Below are positions 6,167 through 10,566 of a stretch of DNA of 10,566 nt, one piece after another (positions within the stretch are counted from its first letter, which is position 1; every line of letters starts with the position of its first letter). Location: positions 1 to 10,566 of the forward strand of contig WJIV01000186.1 in assembly GCA_014730055.1 (NCBI GenBank). Reading direction: 5' to 3'. A model generated the notes under the pieces. It worked only from the letters and a program-made list of their open reading frames with translations, ran no database searches and was not told where the DNA came from. A program made the position numbers and the translations under genes. This DNA comes from Candidatus Bathyarchaeota archaeon. GTDB taxonomy: Archaea; Thermoproteota; Bathyarchaeia; TCS64.

Positions 6167-6657
6167 TGACCATTAACACGGTCAGTTTTTTAGTGGAGAA
6201 CAAACCAGGTGTACTTTTCAATGTAAGCAATCTCATCAGGAGGAGAGGCTTTAACATAGAGAGTATAACAGTCGGTGCCCTTGAGAATTCAAAGTACAGC
6301 AGGATGACTATTACAGTTGATGTGGATCAAAAGACCTTGAACAATATGGTGGAGCAGTTAAACAAGATGGTCGAGGTTATCCAGGTTAAAAGACTGGATC
6401 CTCTAAGAACTATACGACGGGAGATGCTTCTAGTAAAACTCGATGTCACTGATCCCATGGCACGGGAAGATGCCCTGAAGTATGTAAATAGTAACCATGG
6501 TCTAGTTCTCGATATGGATGGTAATACTTTGATGGCTGAAGTGACTGGAGAGCCCCAAGAACTGGATGGTTTTCTTGAAAAAGTTAAACCTATAGGAGTA
6601 TTAGAGATGTCAAGAACAGGAATTACAGCCCTTGAGAAAGGGCAGCTACAACTGTAA
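6166..6657 (+). CDS. ilvN: Acetolactate synthase, small regulatory subunit
   Basis: At 163 residues it has the same length as E. coli IlvH. An N-terminal ACT domain (about 3-76) contains [15 protein letters not shown] and [12 protein letters not shown]. The valine-binding positions known from E. coli IlvH (N11, G14, N29) correspond to N12, G15 and N30 here, so valine feedback inhibition is likely retained. A second ACT-like domain begins at [10 protein letters not shown] (about 86) and runs to the C-terminus, including the conserved [10 protein letters not shown]. The protein activates the large subunit and confers end-product control. Start is GTG at 6166, overlapping the ilvB stop. Confidence 0.94.
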   Translation: MTINTVSFLVENKPGVLFNVSNLIRRRGFNIESITVGALENSKYSRMTITVDVDQKTLNNMVEQLNKMVEVIQVKRLDPLRTIRREMLLVKLDVTDPMAREDALKYVNSNHGLVLDMDGNTLMAEVTGEPQELDGFLEKVKPIGVLEMSRTGITALEKGQLQL

Positions 6658-6660
6658 GAT

Positions 6661-6666
6661 GAGGTG
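6661..6666 (+). promoter_or_regulatory. Ribosome binding site of ilvC
   Basis: GAGGTG lies seven bases before the ATG at 6674. This favours 6674 over an in-frame ATG at 6632 that would lie inside ilvN and add 14 residues without family counterpart. Confidence 0.7.
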
Positions 6667-6673
6667 TAAAAAA

Positions 6674-7660
6674 ATGAAAGTATATCATGATAAGGATATA
6701 GATGAATCGGTACTCAATAAAAAGACAGTTGCCGTTATAGGATATGGTAGCCAAGGCAGGGCCCAAGCACTGAACATGAGAGACAGTGGAGTAGATGTTG
6801 TTTTAGGTCTCAGGCCAGGTGGAAAGAGCTGGGAGAGAGCGAAAGCGGATGGATTTAAGCCCATGACGGTTCTTGAGGCCGCTGAGAAGGGAGACATCGT
6901 GCTAATGTTAATCCCAGACATGGCTCAACCCAGTGTATGGAAAGAGGAGATCAGCTTAGCTATGAAACCAGGAAAAGCGCTACAGTTTGCACATGGCTTC
7001 AATATCCACTTCGAAGAGATTGAGCCACAGGAGGGTGTAGATGTCATAATGGTGGCACCTAAGAGCCCAGGCCCAGAGATGAGACGCCAATATGAAGAAG
7101 GATTCGGTGTTCCATCCCTAGTAGCTGTCAAGCAGGATGCATCTGGTCAAGCCCTAGAAAAGGCATTAGCTGTAGCGAAAGCGCTTGGCTCGGGTAGAGC
7201 AGGTGTGATAGAGACTACTTTCAAGGATGAGACAGAGAGCGACCTGTTCGGTGAGCAAGCAGTTCTTTGCGGAGGAGTGGATCAACTCATTAGGAGGGGG
7301 TTCAAGGTTCTCACGGAGGCAGGTTATCCCCCAGAACTCGCGTATTTCGAGGTTCTAAATGAGTTGAAACTAATTGTCGACCTGATCTACAAGAGTGGAA
7401 TCAGTGGTATGTATAAGGCCGTAAGTGATACAGCAAAGTGGGGCGGGATGAGCGTTGGACCTAAAATCGTTGATGAACATGTTGAGGATAATATGCGTGA
7501 AGCCCTTAGAAAGGTACAGGATGGAAGCTTTGCGGAGTCATGGATAGAAGAAGCCAAAGGCGGAATGAAAAACTTTAAGCGACTCATGAATGAATGTGAA
7601 AATTTAGAAATAGAAAAAATCGGGAAACAGGTCCGTAGTATGAGCGGGTTAGAGGAGTAG
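6674..7660 (+). CDS. ilvC: Ketol-acid reductoisomerase (class I)
   Basis: With the start at 6674 the protein has 328 residues, the usual length of the short class I enzyme. It isomerises and reduces acetolactate or acetohydroxybutyrate with NAD(P)H and two Mg2+. The Rossmann domain starts with [10 protein letters not shown] (GxGxxG at 23-28). The cofactor-selecting loop reads GLRPGGKSW (45-53), with arginine and serine of the kind used for NADPH. H107 and K130 of the active site are present. The knotted C-terminal domain carries the metal ligands D190 and E194 (ESDLFGEQ) and E226 and E230 (YFEVLNE), at the numbering usual for the family. The loop after K130 reads [10 protein letters not shown], a variant of the common GPGHxVR. 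It follows ilvN by 16 bases and ends three bases from the opposing protease gene. Confidence 0.95.
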   Translation: MKVYHDKDIDESVLNKKTVAVIGYGSQGRAQALNMRDSGVDVVLGLRPGGKSWERAKADGFKPMTVLEAAEKGDIVLMLIPDMAQPSVWKEEISLAMKPGKALQFAHGFNIHFEEIEPQEGVDVIMVAPKSPGPEMRRQYEEGFGVPSLVAVKQDASGQALEKALAVAKALGSGRAGVIETTFKDETESDLFGEQAVLCGGVDQLIRRGFKVLTEAGYPPELAYFEVLNELKLIVDLIYKSGISGMYKAVSDTAKWGGMSVGPKIVDEHVEDNMREALRKVQDGSFAESWIEEAKGGMKNFKRLMNECENLEIEKIGKQVRSMSGLEE

Positions 7661-7663
7661 ATA

Positions 7664-7690
7664 TTACTCTTTTTCCTCATCGAATTTTCT
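7664..7690 (+). terminator. T-rich probable terminator of ilvBNC
   Basis: The plus strand becomes T-rich just after the ilvC stop (TTTTT at 7670-7674, then further T runs). Archaeal transcription often ends in such tracts. It lies inside the 3' end of the opposing gene, as required by the 3-base gap. No stem-loop precedes it. Confidence 0.3.
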
Positions 7691-10063
7691 TGCTCTCTTT
7701 GCAAACTCGTCTAGTTTTTTTCTTACCATGTAGTTAATGGTCTCTTCTGGATACTCTCCGTCTTCTTGTAGTTCTCCTGCCTCGATCCCTGTAAGAACCT
7801 CTATCCCCTCGTCAATTGTTTCAACGGCATAGATGTGGAATTTACCATCTTTTACCGCTTCTACTACCTCAGGTTTCAGCATTAAGTTCTTTACATTAGC
7901 TCTAGGTATCATTACTCCCTGGTCTCCTGTCATTCCTTTTGCCTTGCTTACCTCATAGTATCCTTCGATCTTTTCGTTAACGCCCCCGATAGGCTGTACC
8001 TGTCCTCTCTGGTTAACTGAACCTGTGACTGAGATGTTCTGTTTTATCGGTTTCTCAATTAAGGAACTGAGTATAGCGTAAAGCTCTGTACTAGATGCAC
8101 TATCGCCCTCTACTCCACCGTAGCTCTGCTCAAATACTAGGCGAGCATCTAGGCTCAGTGGTCTCTCTCTTGCATATTTATCGTTGAGGTATCCCTGGAT
8201 TATTTGTACTCCCTTGGTATGTATTGGTCCACCAAGGTCAGCTTCCCTTTCGATATCAATTATTCCCTTCTTTCCGAGGCCAACAGTTGCAGTAACTCTA
8301 GAAGGTCTACCGAACATGTAGTCACCGAGGTTAATTACAGATAATCCATTTACTTGGCCATGAACCTCACCAGTAGTATCGATGAAGATTGTTCCACGTT
8401 CAATTGCTTCCTGGATTCTTTCCTGTAAGAGATTACTTCGATATATTCTCTCTTCTAGTGCCTTCCTCACATGTTTCGCCATAATTTCATCGGATCCATC
8501 TTTAGTAGCATAGTAATCTGATTCACGGATAAGGTCGGCAACCTTGCTGAACATTGTTGTTAGTTTTTCCTGATCTGCAGCTACTCTTGACCCATATCCA
8601 ATAATTTCCTTTACGCCTGACTTGTCTAGAGGTTTTATTGTTTCTTTTTCACATAGAGTGCAAATGAATTTTGCATATTTCCTAACGTTGTCGTCAGTTC
8701 TATCCATCTCGGTGCCAAACTCAGATTTGACCTTAAATATCTCCTTGAAATCCGGATCTAACTGGTAAAGCATATAGTATAGTCTTGGATCGCCTATTAA
8801 AACGACCTTTGCATTGAAGGGTATAGGTTCAGGGGAGAGGGTCTTTGTGGAAATTAAGCCATATCTTTCCCTGACGTCCTCAATCTCCAATTTTTCTTCG
8901 GTGATTGCTCGTTTCAGACTGTCATAAGCTATAGGGTTCATCAAGAGTCTTCTAACAGGGATTATCAAGAATCCTCCATTCGCCTTGTGAGCTGATCCTG
9001 CCCTTATCATCATGTAGTTTGTAACTAGTGCTCCGAACTGTGCTTCCTTCTCAACCCTTCCAAGTAGATGCGGGTAGGTGGGATTATTCTCTACTTCGAC
9101 GGGTGCTCCTTCCATATCAGAGTTATCAACAATGACATTCACCTTGTACCTATCCCTCGGGTCCTGCATCTGTCTCTGTAAGGCTGCTAAAGGATTGCCT
9201 TGTTGTTGCTGTTGCTCGGTTTGAGCCAATATAGCTTCAACATTATCTAACACATCCTCTTTTACATCCTCAAGATACTCTGATATCTCATCAATATGCC
9301 CGTATTCATCCTCAAGTTCATCAAGAAGAGGCTGAATAGCGTATAGAGCAACTTCCTTATTCAAATCCTCCACATTAGACTGAGCCTTTCTACCAAGGCT
9401 CCGGAACTCTCTCATCTTATCCTGAATTTCGTCGCGAAGCTCCTCTCTCTTTTTTTCTATCTCTTCTCTTTTTTGTCTTGGAAGTTTTGAGATATCTCTG
9501 GCTGGTCTTCCATCAACTATGGGGACTAGGACCAAGCCAACAGGAGTTTGTCGGATAGCAAATCCTTTCTCTTCTGCTTCTTTTTGAAGTTCCTTCTGGA
9601 GTTGCTCCCTTTCACCCTGGACCTCACTTAGAGATTCTTCTCTTCTCTCTTGGTACTCCTTGCTCTCAAAAGCTTGTCTTACTGCTTCAACCACACCATC
9701 GCTGAATTTTTCCATATCCTTCTGGAACTGCCTTCCCATGCCTGGTGGCATACGTAGAGCATTTGGCTCTAGTGGATCGTCGAAATTATTTACATAGCAC
9801 CAATCATCAGGTACGTCTTTACTGCTAGCTGATTCCTCAATAAAATTTATGGCAGCGGTCTTCTTCCCAGTGCCGGGCGGACCTGCTATGTAAATATTGA
9901 ATCCTTCTTTGTCTACGTGTAACCCAAATTTAAGAGCGTTTACAGCTCTCTCCTGACCAATTATTTGATCGACAGCCTCTATTTCCTCGGTAGTCTCAAA
10001 ATCAATTACATCATCTGGCACAATTGCCCTAATTTCCTCATAACTTAATTTATTATTACTCAT
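7664..10063 (-). CDS. LonC-like protease (AAA_32 / peptidase S16)
   Basis: A 799-residue protein with an AAA domain split by a long insertion and a C-terminal Lon protease domain. After an N-terminal segment (VDQIIGQERAVNAL, 31-44) comes Walker A GPPGTGKKT (61-69). Residues about 113-285 form a charged helical, coiled-coil-like insertion ending in a Q-run (284-288). The AAA part resumes with RVEKEAQFG (336-344) and HKANGGFLIIPVRRLL (359-374). The protease domain (about 565-760) has the Ser-Lys dyad S655 in EGDSASS and K698 in GGVNEKIEG. There is no membrane segment, unlike the usual archaeal LonB, so it should be cytosolic. The strand where Walker B is expected ends IIPV with no acidic residues, as in LonC/YcbZ-type relatives, so ATP hydrolysis is doubtful. 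A CxxC pair (C468, C471) is present. GTGAG six bases before the ATG is the likely SD site. Confidence 0.88.
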   Translation of the reverse strand: MSNNKLSYEEIRAIVPDDVIDFETTEEIEAVDQIIGQERAVNALKFGLHVDKEGFNIYIAGPPGTGKKTAAINFIEESASSKDVPDDWCYVNNFDDPLEPNALRMPPGMGRQFQKDMEKFSDGVVEAVRQAFESKEYQERREESLSEVQGEREQLQKELQKEAEEKGFAIRQTPVGLVLVPIVDGRPARDISKLPRQKREEIEKKREELRDEIQDKMREFRSLGRKAQSNVEDLNKEVALYAIQPLLDELEDEYGHIDEISEYLEDVKEDVLDNVEAILAQTEQQQQQGNPLAALQRQMQDPRDRYKVNVIVDNSDMEGAPVEVENNPTYPHLLGRVEKEAQFGALVTNYMMIRAGSAHKANGGFLIIPVRRLLMNPIAYDSLKRAITEEKLEIEDVRERYGLISTKTLSPEPIPFNAKVVLIGDPRLYYMLYQLDPDFKEIFKVKSEFGTEMDRTDDNVRKYAKFICTLCEKETIKPLDKSGVKEIIGYGSRVAADQEKLTTMFSKVADLIRESDYYATKDGSDEIMAKHVRKALEERIYRSNLLQERIQEAIERGTIFIDTTGEVHGQVNGLSVINLGDYMFGRPSRVTATVGLGKKGIIDIEREADLGGPIHTKGVQIIQGYLNDKYARERPLSLDARLVFEQSYGGVEGDSASSTELYAILSSLIEKPIKQNISVTGSVNQRGQVQPIGGVNEKIEGYYEVSKAKGMTGDQGVMIPRANVKNLMLKPEVVEAVKDGKFHIYAVETIDEGIEVLTGIEAGELQEDGEYPEETINYMVRKKLDEFAKRARKFDEEKE

Positions 10064-10081
10064 ATTTTTCTCACATTATGC

Positions 10082-10124
10082 CTGATCAATATTCTAGATA
10101 GTCGATACTATCGATAGCGATCAG
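10082..10124. repeat. Nested palindromes upstream of the Lon-like gene
   Basis: Three symmetric elements overlap here. GATAGT-CGAT-ACTATC (10097-10112) can form a 6-bp hairpin. CTATCGATAG (10108-10117) is a perfect palindrome. CTGATC (10082-10087) pairs with GATCAG (10119-10124) around both. The block lies 20-60 bases upstream of the protease ATG (10063). It would be within the 5' UTR if transcription starts near 10129 from the TATA-like box on the minus strand (10152-10159). It could be an operator or an RNA stem. Confidence 0.4.
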
Positions 10125-10151
10125 TTTCTGATTTTGTAAAATAAAGCATCG

Positions 10152-10159
10152 CTTATAAA
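10152..10159 (-). promoter_or_regulatory. Putative TATA box of the Lon-like gene
   Basis: On the minus strand this reads TTTATAAG, close to the archaeal TATA consensus. A start about 25 bases downstream (near 10129) would give a 5' UTR of roughly 65 bases containing the nested palindromes. The box is nearly symmetric, so its direction is uncertain. Confidence 0.35.
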
Positions 10160-10225
10160 CCAAAACTTGAAAATTAAATCAAAGATAAAAAAACCGTTCA
10201 GTACGCAACTTTTATTGATGATCAA
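10160..10225. promoter_or_regulatory. A/T-rich spacer with palindrome and extra TATA-like repeat
   Basis: Most of this spacer is A/T-rich without recognisable content. TTGAT-G-ATCAA (10215-10225) is a perfect palindrome directly touching the TATA-like box at 10226. CAACTTTTAT (10206-10215) repeats, with one T fewer, the CAACTTTTTAT at 10223-10233, so the TATA region may be tandemly duplicated with 17-base spacing. Confidence 0.3.
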
Positions 10226-10241
10226 CTTTTTATGTCATATT
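10226..10241 (+). promoter_or_regulatory. Promoter of the second ilvB
   Basis: CTTTTTATGTCATATT matches 15 of 16 bases of the ilvBNC promoter at 4244-4259 and lies at a similar distance from its leader motif (51 versus 55 bases to the first motif ATG). A transcription start near 10255 is expected, giving a leader of about 160 bases before the ATG at 10414. Confidence 0.55.
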
Positions 10242-10270
10242 CCGTTTTCAGGTCTAAATCCAGAGGAGAT

Positions 10271-10321
10271 ATGAAAATGAGGAATCGTTTTGTCAAGCCT
10301 CACTACAGGAGGCAGAATTAA
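10271..10321 (+). CDS. Putative leader mini-ORF A of second ilvB
   Basis: MKMRNRFVKPHYRRQN, 16 codons from the ATG at 10271. The ATG at 10277, eight bases after AGGAG and aligned with the ilvBNC mini-ORF start, is the better start and would give 14 residues. The TAA stop directly touches the ATG of the next mini-ORF. The peptide is basic and not rich in branched-chain residues. Translation is not shown. Confidence 0.33.
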   Translation: MKMRNRFVKPHYRRQN

Positions 10322-10354
10322 ATGGGGAATCATATTCTTATACGATTTCTTTAG
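10322..10354 (+). CDS. Putative leader mini-ORF B of second ilvB
   Basis: MGNHILIRFL, ten codons ending in TAG at 10352-10354. It starts nine bases after AGGAGG and immediately after the stop of mini-ORF A, in the same frame. Four of ten residues are Ile or Leu, which would be compatible with sensing of charged tRNA, but the sample is tiny. Translation is not shown. Confidence 0.3.
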   Translation: MGNHILIRFL

Positions 10355-10413
10355 ACTTCATACTTCATCAGGATGGAGGATACTTCCTTTCAACAATTTT
10401 GGATTAGATAGAT

Positions 10414-10566
10414 ATGACTGAGATAACAGGTTCAAAGGCATACGTAAAGACCCTCGAGAGTAAAGGAATAAAGCATATTTTCGGGATAACAGGAGCTGCT
10501 TTAATACCAATCTGTGATGAACTGCTTGACAGCGACATTAGATATGTCCCTGGGATTCATGAACAG
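10414..10566 (+). CDS. Second acetolactate synthase large subunit-like protein (partial)
   Basis: An ATG at 10414 opens a frame that runs off the window after 51 codons. It aligns without gaps to the start of IlvB at 4478, with about 30 of 51 residues identical by hand count, including HIFG, IPICDELL and the catalytic glutamate (E50) in HEQ. It is thus a thiamine diphosphate enzyme of the same family but an old paralogue, not a recent copy. The residue before HEQ is isoleucine (GIHEQ), where acetolactate synthases usually have arginine (RHEQ). Substrate use may therefore differ. No close SD site is seen; GGAGG at 10376-10380 is too far upstream. The shared promoter and leader suggest control similar to that of ilvBNC. 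Confidence 0.85.
   Translation, partial: MTEITGSKAYVKTLESKGIKHIFGITGAALIPICDELLDSDIRYVPGIHEQ

Larger units (their letters stand above)
10264..10354 (+). promoter_or_regulatory. ilv leader element, copy 2 (two tandem motifs plus hairpin)
   Basis: The first motif, ATGAGGAATCGTTTTGT (10277-10293), matches the ilvBNC motif at 14 of 17 bases. The second, ATGGGGAATCATATTCT (10322-10338), matches at 13 of 17. Each follows an SD-like site: AGGAG (10264-10268, 8 bases before) and AGGAGG (10307-10312, 9 bases before). Between them GCCTC-ACTACAG-GAGGC (10297-10313) can form a hairpin that buries the second SD-like site. The stem sequence differs from that at 4315-4330, but position and relation to the SD site are alike. 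Confidence 0.6.

Noticed and set aside
6632..6673. Upstream in-frame ATG for ilvC
   Set aside because: It lies inside ilvN, adds 14 residues not found in the family, and has no suitable SD site, whereas ATG 6674 follows GAGGTG and gives the canonical residue numbering.

Overview
The window most likely comes from an archaeon. A GHMP kinase of the archaeal pantoate kinase type is present. The promoters look archaeal (A/T-rich TATA boxes, one apparently leaderless gene). Shine-Dalgarno sites are of the GGAGG/GGTG kind, and AGA/AGG and ATA codons are common. I cannot place the lineage further; an Asgard or Bathyarchaeia-like genome is only a guess. No tRNA, rRNA, CRISPR array, transposase or phage gene is visible.

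Layout. (1) 1-450: the 3' end of an ABC exporter ATPase. (2) 416-1600, minus: a fold-type I PLP aminotransferase whose end overlaps the ABC gene. (3) 1713-1970: a small protein of unknown function, divergent from the aminotransferase. (4) 1972-2874, minus: pantoate kinase. (5) 2942-4171, minus: a threonine synthase-like PLP enzyme with an N-terminal zinc ribbon. (6) 4172-4477: a divergent promoter region and a long, structured leader. (7) 4478-7660: the ilvB-ilvN-ilvC operon. (8) 7664-10063, minus: a LonC-like protease. (9) 10064-10413: a second long regulatory spacer. (10) 10414 to the end: the start of a second, diverged acetolactate synthase large subunit.

The metabolic theme is branched-chain amino acid and CoA precursor synthesis. 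IlvB/IlvN make acetolactate and acetohydroxybutyrate, and IlvC converts these to the dihydroxy acids. Threonine synthase supplies the threonine from which the isoleucine precursor 2-oxobutyrate is made. The keto acid of valine is also the precursor of pantoate, the substrate of pantoate kinase. No ilvD, leu genes or panB are in the window.

The most interesting signal lies in the two ilvB leaders. Both carry a near-identical promoter box (15 of 16 bases). Both then carry two copies of a motif of the form GGAG-N7-9-ATGrGGwATC, each an SD-like site followed by a mini-ORF start. Between the two copies in each leader sits a hairpin, different in sequence but alike in position, whose 3' arm includes the SD-like site of the second copy. 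The encoded IlvB proteins are only about 59% identical over the 51 residues visible, so this non-coding conservation looks like a maintained cis-regulatory element that I do not recognise.
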